The translations under genes and the position numbers were made by a program. The notes under the pieces were generated by a model, which saw nothing but the letters and a program-made list of their open reading frames with translations, was not told the origin of the DNA and made no database searches. A stretch of 64,000 nt of DNA from Ceratotherium simum simum (taxonomy: Eukaryota; Chordata; Mammalia; Perissodactyla; Rhinocerotidae): the NCBI RefSeq assembly GCF_000283155.1, contig NW_004454207.1, forward strand, positions 119,914 to 183,913, read 5' to 3'. This document shows, one piece after another, positions 28,970-41,260 of the stretch; position 1 is the stretch's first letter; the number at the start of each line of letters is the position of its first letter.

Positions 28970-29158
28970 GGGCCGGCCCCGTGGCCTACTGTTTAAGTTT
29001 GGTGCACTCCGCTTCAGTAGCCTGGGTTCAGTTCTCAGGCATGGACCTACACCACTTGTCAGTGGCCATGCTGTGGTGGTGATCCACATATAAAATAGAG
29101 GAAGATTGGCACAGATGTTAGCTCAGGGCAAATCTTCCTCAGCAAAAAAGAAAAAAAG
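28970..29158 (+). mobile_element. ERE SINE, diverged, head-to-tail with previous
   Basis: Starts GGGCCGGCCCCGTGGCCTAC and lacks part of the middle. The flank ATATATCTCAG is shared with the preceding copy, so both inserted at the same short sequence. Confidence 0.9.
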
Positions 29159-29192
29159 AGATATATCTATATCTCAGAAATCACCAACATCT

Positions 29193-29630
29193 ATATTGGC
29201 TGCTGTAGCAATTGACCCCAAGCTTGGTGGCTTAAAACAACAAATTTATTCTCTTGAAGTTCTGGAGGCCAGAAGTCTGAAATCAAGGAGTCAGCAGGGT
29301 TGTGCTCCCTCCAGAGGCTCTAGGGGAGGATCCTTCCTGCCTCTTCCAGCTTCTGGGGGCTGCCTGCAATCCTTGGCCTTCCCTGGCTTGTAGAACAATC
29401 TCTCCAATCTCTGCCCCATCTTCACATCACGCTTTCTGCTATTTGTCTTTTACTCTTCTATCTCTTATAAGAACACGTGTCATTGGACTTAGGGCCCACC
29501 GGTTAATCCAAGATGATCTCATTTCAAGATCTTTAATTACCTCTGCAAAGACTCTTCCAAATAAGGTCACGTTCACAGGTTCCAGGTGGACATGTCTTTT
29601 GGAGGGCCACCATTCGAATGGCTACCATCT
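29193..29630 (-). mobile_element. MaLR (MLT1/MST-type) LTR, antisense
   Basis: 'GGTGGCTTAAAACAACAAATTTATTCTCTTGAAGTTCTGGAGGCCAGAAGTC' and 'TTCCAAATAAGGTCACGTTCACAGG' are hallmarks. No internal coding region. Confidence 0.85.
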
Positions 29631-29942
29631 GCCCTGTGGCTACCCAAAATTCGCATCTGTCCCACATTCAAAATACATTCCCCCGAGCCCCGCATCCCCC
29701 AGAGTGGTATGTATCAGTCTTCTCCATTTCTTTCCACCTTTGCACACTGCATTAGTGCATGTACCATAGTCTTCAACCATCTCCTGGTGTTTCTAGTCTC
29801 CTGCTATAAAAATAATTCAGCAGTGAAAAGCCTTCTGCAGACATCTTTTCATATTTTTGCCAGAGGTTCTATGGGATAGATCCCTAGACATGGGCTCTCT
29901 GGGTCAGAGGGTAAATGCATATGGGGTTTTCCTGGGTATCAC

Positions 29943-30385
29943 TGTTACTGAACCACGTGGGCTCGCCTCCTGCTGAGTTATATGACTCTACACTAGCAGA
30001 AGTTGTCTCACAAAGTAAAGTGTATTTGCAGCTAATACGAGGCCATGAGGAATCATTTCCAAAGTCATGGCGTCCCCGAACAAAGGAAAGCAGGAAATTT
30101 TATTTGGGGAATGAATATTCAAAAGGGAGAGGCGGGTATTCACTTGCACAGGCTCAGTTGGAGAACATGCTTCCACATAATGAGGCCTAAGCTCCTCCTG
30201 GAGAGATCTTTGCATTAAAAATAAGGCAAAGGTCATGGGCGTAGCTCTTGTGGTGAGGCTTGGTCAGTTTCAGGCTGGCTGGTGGTTACATCTCCTTACC
30301 TACAAAGGAAAAGAAACAACTTGGAAAAACAGTTAATTGCTTCCGAACCCACCTTTGAGTTTCTCCAGGTGCCTAGTCTATGACA
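29943..30385 (-). mobile_element. Solo ERV LTR, family A (ERV1-like)
   Basis: On the minus strand it runs from TGTCATAGACTAGGCACC to CAGTAACA. A 4-bp target duplication TCAC lies at 29939-29942 and 30386-30389, as made by gammaretrovirus-like elements. No internal region. A second copy lies at 52712-53882. It inserted into the old L1. Confidence 0.85.
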
Positions 30386-30975
30386 TCACTACATTTCTCT
30401 CCCAGGGGTTGTACCATTTTGTGTTCTCACCAGCAATGTTTGCGACAGTTTCCCTAGAACGTCACCAATAGAATGTTGTCACATTGTGAGTCTTTGCCAC
30501 TTTCGAAGGTGAGAAATGATCCCTCAGCGTAGTCTCAATGGGTGCTTTTCTTCTGAGCGAGGCTGCTTTCATGATAGAAGCTTGTTGGTATGTTTTGTTA
30601 TCTGTTAGGGCTTGCCCTCCTTCCTTTCTTCTTTTTCAGTGTTTTCTTGGCTATTCTTGCTTGTTCTTCCAAATGATTTTATAATCAACTTGTCTAGCTC
30701 CAGCGGGGAAAAGTGATGGAATCGTTACTGGAATTGCATAAAATTTACAAATTAGAGGCAGCTGACATCTTTATGATGTTGAATCCTCTTATCCAAGAAT
30801 GTATTATGTATTTCCATTTGTTCAAGACTAATTTTGTGTCTTTCAGAAATGCTTTACATTTTTACATTTTAATATTTCGGGTACTTCTTGATAGGTTTTT
30901 GCCTATTTCATTTTCCTGTCTTTATAGAAGATAGTGTTTCCCCCTTAAATAAAATGTTGGCTTTAGGAGGTGAAT

Positions 30976-31012
30976 CACACACACACACACGGTACACACA
31001 CACACACACACA
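30976..31012. repeat. (CA)n microsatellite
   Basis: Two CACACA runs separated by GGTA, about 37 bp. Confidence 0.95.
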
Positions 31013-31998
31013 CTCTCATGATGTTAAGGACGAATCCATCAATTTCTATTTTCTTGAGTGTTTTTAACATGAATGGGTGTTGGATTTTTCAGATTCCTTT
31101 TCTCCATTTACTGAGATGATCATGATTTTCCTTCCTAGCTCTAAAAACATGATGGATTGTATTAATGGATTTCCTAATAGAGAACCACCCTTGCTTTTGT
31201 AAAATAAACTCCATTTGCTCATGATATATAGATATTAATGTGCCTTGGAGTGGTTTGCTAGTATTTTATTTATGATTTTTGATTGATACACTGTAATTTT
31301 TTTAGTGCAGTCTTTGCTAAGTGGAGGATCTATGTTATACTCCATAAAGCAAATGTGGAAGTTTTTCTTCTTTTTCCTGGCTCAGAGAGGATAAGTTTGG
31401 GAGACTTCTGTTGGGAAACCATCTGGGTATGCTGCATGCTTTTTTGCATAAACCACTCCCTCTATTTCTTCTATGGAAATTGATCTGTTTAGACCTGTCT
31501 CTTGAGGTCAATTTTGGCAAGTTGTATTTTTCTTTCAAATGATCTATTTCATTTAAGTTTTCCCATTTATTTGTAAAGAGCTGTACAGAAGAACGTTTGG
31601 CAATTTCCTTTGTTTTGATGGTTCTTTACCCCCTGTCATTTTCAACTTTTTGTACTTGAATTTTCTCCCTTGTTTTTCCTTGTTTAGGTTCGTGATTGGC
31701 TTATTTTTTAAAAGGGAACCAGCTTTTCATTTTATTTGTTAGTTATGCTGTTTTTCTGTCTTATAGCTCATGAAATACTGCTTTTATTTTTATTAATCTT
31801 TCTGTTTTCTTGTGTCTGTTGCCCTTTTTGTAGTTGTTTGAGTGGAGTATGTTTATTTTTATTTTTAAATTTATATTGCTGAGCCAATTTGGTGCTATAC
31901 ATTTTTCTGTCAACTGATATGTTGAGTTTTCATTATCATTATTTGTAAGAAATTCTATAATTTCACTTTGTATTTCCCCTTTGACCCAAGAGGTGTTT

Positions 31999-32259
31999 TG
32001 TTTTTTTTGGTTTTTTTTGGTTTTTTTTGTGAGGAAGATCAGCCCTGAACTAACATCCGTTGCCAATCCTCCTCTTTTTGCTGAGGAAAAGTGGCCCTGG
32101 GCTAACATCCGTGCCCATCTTCCTCTACTTTATATGGGACACCGCCACAGCATGGCCTGACAAGCAATCCGTCTGTCTGAGCCCGGGATCCGAACCTGCA
32201 AACTCCGGGCCACCGAAGCTGAGCGCACTCGCTTAACCGCTACGCCACCGGGCAGGCCC
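31999..32259 (-). mobile_element. ERE SINE
   Basis: Reverse ERE with TTTTTTGG-interrupted tail and 5' end GGGCAGGCCC. Duplication CCAAGAGGTGTTT at 31986-31998 and 32260-32272. Confidence 0.94.
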
Positions 32260-32287
32260 CCAAGAGGTGTTTATTAACAGGTCTTTA

Positions 32288-32584
32288 GGGCCGGCCCCGT
32301 GGCGTAGCGGTTAAGTGCACGCACTCCACTACTGGCGGCCCGGGTTCGGATCCCGGGTGCGCACCGACACACCGCTTCTCCGGCCATGCTGAGGCCGCGT
32401 CCCACATACAGCAACTAGAAGGATGTGCAGCTATGACATACAACTATCTACTGGGGCTTTGGGGAAAATAAAAGGAGGAGGATTGGCAATAGATGTTAGC
32501 TCAGAACTGGTCTTCCTCAGCAAAAAAGAGGAGGATTAGCACAGATGTTAGCTCAGGGCTGATCTTCCTCACAAAAAAAAACAT
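32288..32584 (+). mobile_element. ERE1-like SINE, full length
   Basis: GGGCCGGCCCCGTGGCGTAG to CACAAAAAAAAAC; flank GTCTTTA on both sides. It stands head to head with the ERE just before it, 28 bp away, so the pair forms an inverted repeat. Confidence 0.93.
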
Positions 32585-32811
32585 GTCTTTAAAAATTTTT
32601 TCCAGATATGAAGGTCTTCACAAATTTTTGTTATTAATTTCTACTTTCATGCAAAATAGTCAGAAAATCCTGTTTGTGTTATTTTTATTATTTGGGATCT
32701 ATTAAGATTTTCTTTCTGGCCTATGATATAGTCAGTTTTTGTGAATGTTCCATGGAAAGCAGGCATATCCTGTATAATTCGGGTTCAGAAATTGATTGGT
32801 TGATTAATTTA

Positions 32812-32875
32812 TACATACATACATACATGAATACATACATATATACATGCATGCATGCATACATACAAACATATA
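32812..32875. repeat. (CATA)n microsatellite
   Basis: ACAT/ACAT with ATGC variants over about 60 bp. Confidence 0.9.
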
Positions 32876-33304
32876 ACATAATAAATTATCACAAACTGGG
32901 TGGCTCAACACAACAAAAATTTTATTATCTCACAGTTCTGGAGACCAGAAATCTGAAATCAAGGGGTTGACAGAGCCTCGCTCCCTCTAAAGGCTCTAGG
33001 GGAGGCTCCTTCCTTGTCTTTTCCAGCTTCTGGTGGCTCCAGGCATTCCATGGCTTGGGGCCGCATCACTCCAAAGACAGTCTGCCTCCGTCTTCACATG
33101 GTCTTCTCTGTGTTTCTCTGTCTCTAAATCTCCCTCTCCTCGCTCTTAAGAAGACACCAGTCATTGGATTTATGGCCCACCGTAAATTTCATCTTGAAGA
33201 TCCTTAAATAATTACATCTGCGAAGACACCATTTCCAAATAAGGTCATATTCTGAAGTTCTGGTGGACATGAATTTGGGGGGAAGCTGTTCACCCCGCTA
33301 CACA
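32876..33304 (-). mobile_element. MaLR LTR, antisense
   Basis: 'AAATTATCACAAACTGGGTGGCTC', 'CACAGTTCTGGAGACCAGAAATCTG' and 'CATTTCCAAATAAGGTCATATTC' identify it. Confidence 0.85.
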
Positions 33305-33484
33305 TACATGGATACACACCTCTGCTCTACTTTAGTGATTATTGATCGTGTCTGGGTTTTCTGTATCTTCACTCAGGTTTGGTTTACTTAAGCTGTCCTA
33401 GGTGCAGTGACGATGTGTGTTGTGTTTCTATTTTTCCTTACGTCACTAGTCATTTCTACTTTTGAAAGCTGTTGCCATGTTATT

Positions 33485-33791
33485 TTTTTGTTGTTGTTGT
33501 TGTTTTTTGTGAGGAAGATCAGCCCTGAGCTAACATCCGTGCTAATCCTCCTCTTTTTTTTGCTGAGGAAGACCGGCTCTGAGATAACATCTATTGCCAA
33601 TCCTCCTCCCTTTTTTTCCCCAAAGCCCCAGTAGATAGTTGTATGTCATAGTTGCACATCCTTCTAGTTGCTGTATGTGGGACGTGGCCTCAGCATGGCG
33701 GGAGAAGCGGTGCGTCAGTGTGCGCCCGGGAGAACCGGGGCGGCCAGTAGCAGAGTGTGCGCACTTAACCGGTAAGCCACGGGGCCAGCCC
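33485..33791 (-). mobile_element. ERE1-like SINE, full length
   Basis: Reverse ERE with (TTG)n tail. Duplication CTGTTGCC(A/G)TGTTATT at 33469-33484 and 33792-33807. Confidence 0.95.
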
Positions 33792-33941
33792 CTGTTGCCG
33801 TGTTATTAAGTGCATAAATATTAATGACTCTGAAATCTTCATCATGCATTGTAGCCTTTCGCACTGTAACGTGGCCTCCTTCATCTCTCAGAATGCTTTT
33901 CGCTGGGAATTCTGCCTTGTCAGATATCAAGAATGTGATAG

Positions 33942-34151
33942 GTGGGCTGGCCCCATGGCTCAGCGGTTAGGTGCGCGCGCTCCCTGCTGGCAGCCCGGGT
34001 TCGGATCCCGGGTGCACACCAACGCACCGCTTCCCCGGCCATGCTGAGGCTGCGTGCCACATGCAACAACTGGAAGGATGTGCAGCTATGACATACAACT
34101 ATCTACTGGGGCTTTGGGGAAAAAAAATAAATAAAAATTAAAAAAAAAAAA
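33942..34151 (+). mobile_element. ERE SINE (short type)
   Basis: Starts TGGGCTGGCCCCATGGCTCAG. Perfect duplication AAGAATGTGATAG at 33929-33941 and 34152-34164. Confidence 0.95.
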
Positions 34152-35957
34152 AAGAATGTGATAGCTACTTTCATTTTATTTGCATTTTCCTTGCGTATCT
34201 TTGTTCATCATTTATTTTCCATCTTTTTGTTTTGGCTACATCTGTTTCTACACAGACTAATGTTATATTTTGCTTTGCTACATATTCTAAAAATGTTTTA
34301 ACATTTATTAATGTTGTTGCTATATATGGCCTCATTTCTGTCATTTTTATGTTTTGGAAATTATGGATGTATAATTTTCGCTATGTAGCCATTGTCTTTT
34401 GCATGCATGTGTGTGTGCATGTTTGTATTTGTGTGTGTAGATATACAAATATGTATGTATGTATGTAGTATTTAGGAAGGTTTACATTTTATTCTAATGG
34501 TTACCTTCTATTAATATCTTCATATACTCTTTTCAGTTCCCACTCTTTTTTTTGGTTGATGTCTTGTTGGTTCCCTACTATTAGCAGTATTGAAATTAGC
34601 AAGTCTCCTTTTGCCCTCTTCCCCCACGTCCAACTTGAAGTAATGTAAATAGAAGTCCATCAGCAAGCATAGTCTCCTTTTCAGAATCCTTCCTCGTCTC
34701 ACCCCATTTTCTGATAGCTGCCATGTATTCACATTGTCAGGGCAGCTCTCACCCCTATATCCTCTCTTCTGTCTTGTATAGCTATTATTTTGTTGTAGTG
34801 CTACGAGTAAATGTATATATATATTGGTCACCATCAGTCCTCTTGCTCACTCTCCTCATTCTGGTTGTCTGCAGCTTGTTCTGCGTAGATTCTCCTGGAA
34901 GGGCTTGTGGGAACAATATTCTCTGAGTTCTAGCATGTTGACAACAGTGTGTCTGCTGCCTTTATACTTGAGAGTCACATTGTCTGGATACAAAATCCCT
35001 GCCTCACATTTTCCTTCCTCGGGTATCTTAAATATGATACTCCATTGCCTTCTGGCATGAAGCGGTGCTTTCAAAGTTGAATGACAAACTGAGTTTCATT
35101 TTCCTATAAGTGACTTGGTCCTTTTTTTTCCTGGATACTCAGACGATTTTCCTTATTTAAAGCCAAAATCTTTACCAGCATACATCTTAGTGTTGGCCAT
35201 TTTTTCTCAGTTTCTCAGTTTTCAGTGTGCCCTTTCAATACACAGTTTCATGTCTTTATTTGATAACAGTTTTCTTTAATTACTTTCTGGTATCTGTCCA
35301 GTTCTATTGCTTTCATTTTTCTTCCTTGAGTTCTCCTGATAAATATATATATGTTTGCTCTTTGCCTATTTTTATTTTTGTTACTTTCTCTCAAAACCTT
35401 CTCAGCTGATTTCTTTTTGATTTTTAGTACTTTCACCTTTTACTATTTTAAGGCACTCTCTTTTGCATTTATTCATTCTTGGGTTCCTTCTATGTTCTTT
35501 CTGGTAGTTCTAATTCTTTTCTGAGTCCTACCTCTTCATTTCTGAGTTTTTCTATTTCTCATTTATGTTGTTCTCTCATATATCACTTTCTTATTTTTTT
35601 GTTTTTCTCTGAAATCTTCAAATTACACTTTTCATCTGTTTTGTGAGCACATCTTTCTGGCATGTTTTCATTACCTGTAGTGATGTCATTGTTTTTTATT
35701 CTCTCTTTTTCAATAATTTTTTCAAAAAGTACTACTGTGGCCAAATCACACTTGTTCAGTTACTGTAGCATAAAGTATGCCCCTGCTGGCTACCATTGGC
35801 ACATTCTCTCCTCCCTCTGGCCCATTCTCCTCCTCTGGCCCCCTAGTTTGTGCTAAATCCTGCCCACCCTTTGAAAGGCGTACCAGTTACTTTCTCAAGG
35901 AGGCAGGAAGTGATCTCCATCCCAGAATAAATTTGGCCCCTCTGCTTTATGTATGTC

Positions 35958-36346
35958 TGTTAGTCTGCTCAGGCAGCCATTACAAAATGCCACAGACCTG
36001 GGGGCTTAAACAACAGACATTGATTCTCTCACAGTTCTGGAGACTGGAAGGCCAACATCAAGGTGTCAGCAGCGTTGGGTTCTTCTGAGGCCTCTCTCCT
36101 TGGCTTGCAGATGGCCACCTTCTCGCTGTGTCCTCACATGGTCTTCCTTCTGTGCCTGCACCCCTGGTATCTCTTCCTCTTCTTATAAGGACACCGGTTG
36201 TATTGGATTAAGGCCCCACCCTAATGACCTCATTTTAACTTAATCACCTCTTTAAAGACCTTATCTCCAAATATAGTCACATCCTGAGGTACTGGGGGTT
36301 GGGGCTTCAACATATGAATTTGGTGGGACACAATTCAGCCCACAAG
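35958..36346 (-). mobile_element. MaLR LTR, antisense
   Basis: 'AGTCTGCTCAGGCAGCCATTACAAAATGCCACAGACC', 'TTATAAGGACACCGGTTGTATTGGATTAAGGCCCCACCC' and 'GACACAATTCAGCCCA' cover a nearly complete LTR. Confidence 0.88.
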
Positions 36347-36537
36347 AGTGTGTTTCCACATCACCCAGCACTTCTCTTTCTGGAGCAGTGTCCCCTGTCG
36401 ATCAGAAAGACTCATTTCATGGCTGTCTCCCCACGGACTGTAAGCTCTGAGCGCAGATGCACCGGGTCACTCCAGCCTTGCACTGTGGGTGGACACTGGG
36501 TGCTCACATGAAGCAGGGGAATCAATGAGTCAAGGCT

Positions 36538-37070
36538 CTTAGGTACCTACTGCTGCTGTTACAAATGACCACAAACTTAGTGGTTTAAAACAACACAGAT
36601 TTATTCTCTTACATTTCTGGAGGTCAGAAGTCTAGAATGGGTCTCACTGGGCTAAAATAAGGGTATCAGCACCCTCCTGCTGATAGGGCTGCATTCCTTC
36701 TGGAGGGTCTAGGGGAGAATTTGTTTCCTTGCATTTTCCAGCTTCTAGAGGCCACTTGTATTTATTGGTTTATGGCCCCTTCCTCCATCTTCAAGGCCAG
36801 CAGTATAGCATCTTTAAATCTCTCTCTCTGATTTCTGCTTCTGCTGTCACACCTCCTTCTCTGACTCTGACCCTCCTGCCTCCCTCTTTTAAGGACCCTT
36901 ATGATGACATTGGGTCCCCCTGGATAACCCGGGCTCATCTCCCCATCTCAGGATCCTTAACATAATCACAGCTGCAAAGTGATTTTTGCCATGTAAGGGG
37001 ACATATTCACGGGTTCTGTGAATTAGGGTGTGCACATCTTTGGGGGGGGTCGTTATTCAGCCGACCACAG
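36538..37070 (-). mobile_element. MaLR (MLT1-type) LTR, antisense
   Basis: 'TGCTGTTACAAATGACCACAAACTTAGTGG', 'TTTCTGGAGGTCAGAAGTC' and 'CATGTAAGGGGACATATTCACGGGTTC' are diagnostic. An 8-G run lies at 37042-37049. Confidence 0.85.
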
Positions 37071-37431
37071 AAGCACCCATCTTTGAAGGGCCTGCTCCTT
37101 TATTCCCATATGTGTGCACTCTTGTCATGCATCTCAAGTTTTGCTTTGAAACAAGTGATCAGATGGTCCCCTCTCATTTTGGAACAAGATCTGCAGGCCC
37201 TTGGTGAAGTCCAAAGGCAGAAGCGGCACATTTTCTGGCATTTGGAAGCATCTTGCCTAGAACCTGTGGCTGGAGGCACACAGCTTTCTGGAACCCACGC
37301 TTTTCCATCCTTCCCACCAACAGACACTCTGACCAGATTGCTTTTCCTACCCTGCTATTATAGGCAGAATCCTCTGGATAATAAACATAAATTATTTTAT
37401 TGCATTGGAATTAGTTTAAAAGAAATGCTTT

Positions 37432-37650
37432 ACAGCACTATCCAATAGAACTATCTGCGATGATGGAATTGTTCTATATCTGCACTAAAATATTGTAACC
37501 ACTAGCCCATGTGGCTCTCAAGCACTTGACATATGGCTAATGTGACTGAGGAACTGAATTTTACATTTTATTAATTTAGATTAATTTAAACATAAATAGC
37601 AACTCGTGGCTTGTGGCTACCATACTGAAGCAGTGCAATTTTACAAAAAT
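37432..37650. mobile_element. hAT-type MITE
   Basis: 'ACAGCACTATCCAATAGAACTATCTGCGATGATGG', 'CATGTGGCTCTCAAGCACTTGACATATGGCTA' and 'GTGGCTACCATACTGAAGCAGTGC' give the imperfect inverted ends of a common non-autonomous hAT element. Confidence 0.7.
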
Positions 37651-38870
37651 CATATTTCCAATCCAAAGCACCTAGACGAGTAACAGTTTCCTCAAAGGCC
37701 AGGTCCTGGGTGAGAAAAGCTGTCCCTTGTCCAGGTGCAATAGAACACTTTACTTCTATTGCCTGTGTCTAGTGGAGACACGATATCACTTTGCAACTCC
37801 ATGCATGTGCACGCACAGTAGTTAGAAGCCAGCCAGGGCAGGAGAATTTACACCATGGTAATCTGCAAACACTATAAGTCAAGGCTCCCTTCCCAAACCC
37901 TTCCCACCCTTGGAGAGCCCAATTATTGAACCTTGACCAGTACACCACTGTGCATATGCCAGTTTAAGGAGACAGGCCTACTGAATTGCCTTAGCACAAT
38001 CTGAGTTTCCTGGCAGCCAAAGAGAAAAAGGTGACGCTGTCAACTACACAGTTCTTGTTGTCAGAGAGGAAAACAGCATGATGGTTTCTCAGGGGAAGCA
38101 AGGATTCTCTTAGCCCTGAGTGCTACACAGGATCTTCTCTCAGGCTTCCTTGAATGACGTCCTTCACAACGACTCCGCTACAAAAGTGCAGAGGGCTTTC
38201 AAAGCTGTTGTTTGTCACGTCAGTGCAGGCCATCCCTTTGGATAGACGTCAGGGTAACGTGGTCCACCTCTGCAGCTTTCAGATGTTCATCATGATCTAC
38301 GACACAGCTCAGAATGCATGGGAAAGGCTGGATTGCATGCTCTTATAGTCTACATCATTCACTTATTCCCCAAATCTTTTATGATGTTGGCCATGTGCAT
38401 AGCACCACGCTAGGTGTTGAGGAATGCATTCATGGGACAATATGTTCAGAGGCACAGGAGCTCAGAACATAAAGACAGATGAAACAGTCCTCACCTCCAG
38501 GTTTTATCAGACCCACCATTTACAGAATAATTTACCAGATACTCAGGGCTGGAATTTGGAGGAGGTGAGGAAGGCACTCGCCTTGGGAGCAAAATTTAAA
38601 TGTGCACCAAAAAAATCAGTGTCAAAATAACATATTATTTATAAAAATCAAAATTAATGCAAAAATTCACAAAGAGCACAATGTCACATTTTAAAATAAA
38701 AACAGGTTGTTTGTTTGATGACCCTGCATCATTGTGCAAGGGGAACAGTCATTTCCAGCCAGGGTTACATGCCCTGCTCGTCCCGCAGGGTGGGTTTATG
38801 TGGCTTGACAATGGTGTGCGAATACACTGGGCCACGTGGGGCTTTATATATAGTTGTGCGTGTCTGTTTT
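37651..38870. other. Intergenic, nothing recognisable
   Basis: Only a worn L2-like stretch at about 38360-38440 ('CACTTATTCCCCAAATC...CATAGCACCACGCTAGG') is visible. Short open frames have no family resemblance. Confidence 0.5.
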
Positions 38871-39285
38871 TTTTTTAAATTTTATTTATTTATTTTTCCC
38901 CCAAAGCCCCAGTAGATAGTTGTATGTCATAGCTGCACATCCTTCCAGCTGCTGCATGTGGGACACGGCCCCAGCATGGCCGGAGAAGCGGTGCATCAGT
39001 GCACGCCCGGGATCCGAACCTGGGCCGCCAGCAGCAGAGCGCGCGCACCCAACCGCTAAGCCACGGAGCCGGCCCCTGCGTGTGTGTTTTTATTTATTTA
39101 TTTTTTTCCCCCAAAGCCCCAGTAAATAGTTGTATGTCATAGCTGCACATCCTTCTAGTTGCTGTATGTGGGACGCGGCCTCAGCATGGCCGGAGAAGTG
39201 GTGCATCGGTGCGAGCCCAGGATCCAAACCCAGGCTGCCAGCAGTGGAGCACATACACTTAACCGCTAAGCCACGGGGCCGGCCC
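38871..39285 (-). mobile_element. Two EREs inserted in tandem at one site
   Basis: ERE copies at 38871-39076 and 39092-39285, both reverse, both ending GCCGGCCC. The same target sequence stands three times: TGCGTGTCTGTTTTT at 38857-38871, and TGCGTGTGTGTTTTT at 39077-39091 and 39286-39300. Confidence 0.95.
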
Positions 39286-39439
39286 TGCGTGTGTGTTTTT
39301 GATTGTAGAATCTTTATTGACTTTTTCCACTTGGCTCAAAGTATGGGAAGATATTTTGATAAGCATATACGGGGGTACATGTTTTTTCTTGTGTCTCCGG
39401 TTCCAATAAGGATCTGCAAGGCACTGCTGACTCTTTCCA

Positions 39440-39570
39440 GATCTCTCCCTTAAGCCTCACAACGCCCCAGGTGGTGGATGCCGTTACTACTCCTACTGCC
39501 TCTGCTTTACAGAAGGGAAAATCGAGGCTTGGCCAAACAGCACAGTCAGTAATACTGTAATGTGGTCATA
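39440..39570 (-). mobile_element. MIR fragment, antisense
   Basis: 'AAGCCTCACAACGCCCC' and 'CTGCTTTACAGAAGGGAAAATCGAGGC' match the reverse MIR core. Confidence 0.7.
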
Positions 39571-40098
39571 TAGTACTTCAAGACGGTGTATGATGGAAGG
39601 TGCTGATTTTTGGTTGAGAACATTTGGAGACAGTCTCGGTTCTGGTGTATCCCAGAGACAGTGCTAAACACTGGGCTTTCAAAGACAGGTCAATCCAGCT
39701 CCCCTCTCTGCCTCCAGGAGCTCGGGCGGGGGGTAGGGGATGGGGGTGGTGGGGGTGGTAGAGAGTAGGGGGAGGTGATGTGAGCAAATGATTTGGGTAT
39801 AACTTGGCAAGTGCTGGAGAGGCTACCAGGGAGCTAGGAGGGCTCCAGGGTGAGAAGCCGGGGCACCTGGCAGAGGACCTGGCCCAACCACAGGACACTC
39901 CAGCCAGGGGAGCAGGAGACTGATGTCAGGGCTGTGTTCGAAATGTGGGCATGGCAGACCTGCCCTGCCCTTGTTAGCAGGCTGCTGTGAGAATCAAACG
40001 ACATCCTGGAGATGAATGTGTCCCGTACACTGTGCATGTAATGCCACACTGTACTTGCAGCATTAATATAAAGGGGTTGCAAACTGTGTCTTTTACCA

Positions 40099-40914
40099 TG
40101 ATGGTGCTCAAGGCAAGTTACCCCAGGAAGCACCACTCTGGTATGCGGATTATTTCGAGCTGAAGACAATAAAGACTCAGAAAACTCAGGAAGAACATTT
40201 GAGTTTCCCCTCCCAAACTGCCTAAAGAATTTAAAACAAAAGATCTGTTTGAGGAAGGAGTTATTATCATGATGGCTGTAATAATAATGTAAAATAGATG
40301 TTACAATAGNNNNNNNNNNNNNNNNNNNNNNNNNNNNNNNNNNNNNNNNNNNNNNNNNNNNNNNNNNNNNNNNNNNNNNNNNNNNNNNNNNNNNNNNNNN
40401 NNNNNNNNNTAAAATAGATGTTACAATAGGAAAGGCACCAACAAGCCCATCTTATCGGAAGTTCTGTCTCTCTGGCCACATTCTCTGGATGGCCCTGCAA
40501 GGAGTTGCCAGACAAACATTTACATTTATAAGGGAAATCTCCATTTGTAAAGGTATCTCCCTCTCTGTATTGGGAAGGGGGGGATGATCTCATTTCTAGA
40601 AACTTATCAATGTGGAAAGTGAGGCCTTAAATCTGCATAATAACCTTACTCTTGTTTACTGTGCTTTAGTGGTAATCTCCTGTAACTGACTCCCCCCACC
40701 CCCAACATCCTCCTTTGTCGTTGGCTGAACATGGTATTTAAGATGAGAATTTCTGCTATTGTGTTGAGAAACACAGTGTCCCTGTTTTCTCCCAGGTATA
40801 CGTGTTATTAAACTTGGTATTATTTTCTCCTGCTAACCTGCCTTGTTAATTATTTGGCCAGCCATAAGAACCTTAAGGGAAAGGGCAGGGGGGGCCTCTC
40901 CCTCTTCCCCCACA
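40099..40914 (+). mobile_element. Solo ERV LTR, family B, holding an assembly gap
   Basis: It runs from TGATGGTGCTCAAGGCAAG to CTTCCCCCACA. The 4-bp duplication ACCA lies at 40095-40098 and 40915-40918. A poly-A region 'GTATTATTAAACTTGG'-like segment lies near 40805-40820. No coding part. Related copies at 42086-42735 and 53142-53836. Confidence 0.88.
40310..40409. other. Assembly gap (100 N)
   Basis: A gap of exactly 100 N, a conventional size for unknown length. TAAAATAGATGTTACAATAG stands on both sides (40290-40309 and 40410-40429). Confidence 0.99.
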
Positions 40915-41260
40915 ACCATGTAACGCGTTTCCATGTCTATGAACACTTCCCTTCCACCTCTGTGTTCCAGCCACCGGGGCTTCTCCTCCCCAGAGATAAC
41001 CACCCTTCGAAGTTTCCTATGCATTGATTCCGAAATAGCACATGAACACACAGACAATTATACTTCTCACCTGCCAGGGGTACTGCATTTAAGGGTTTAT
41101 GATGAAGCAGAGTGTCTAGCTGTGAACCCTTAAAAATGCCCGGGAAGACAACCATTATCTTGGAAATTAAAGAGTCAAATAAAGCAAAGAAATGGAAAAA
41201 AAAAAAAAAAGCCTGGGAAATGGAACATTTTGCGCATCAAATTATACTTTACTTACCAAG

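Larger units (their letters stand above)
29640..35760 (-). mobile_element. Old L1 body, antisense, interrupted by younger insertions
   Basis: Pieces at about 29640-29942, 30386-30960, 31015-31998, 32585-32800, 33305-33485, 33808-33930 and 34152-35760 follow each other in antisense L1 order: ORF2 end first, then ORF2 core ('GATCTATTTCATTTAAGTTTTCCCATTTATTTG'), then T-rich upstream parts. All frames are broken. A solo LTR, MaLR LTR and several EREs sit within. (CA)n at 30976-31012. Boundaries of individual pieces are approximate. Confidence 0.65.
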
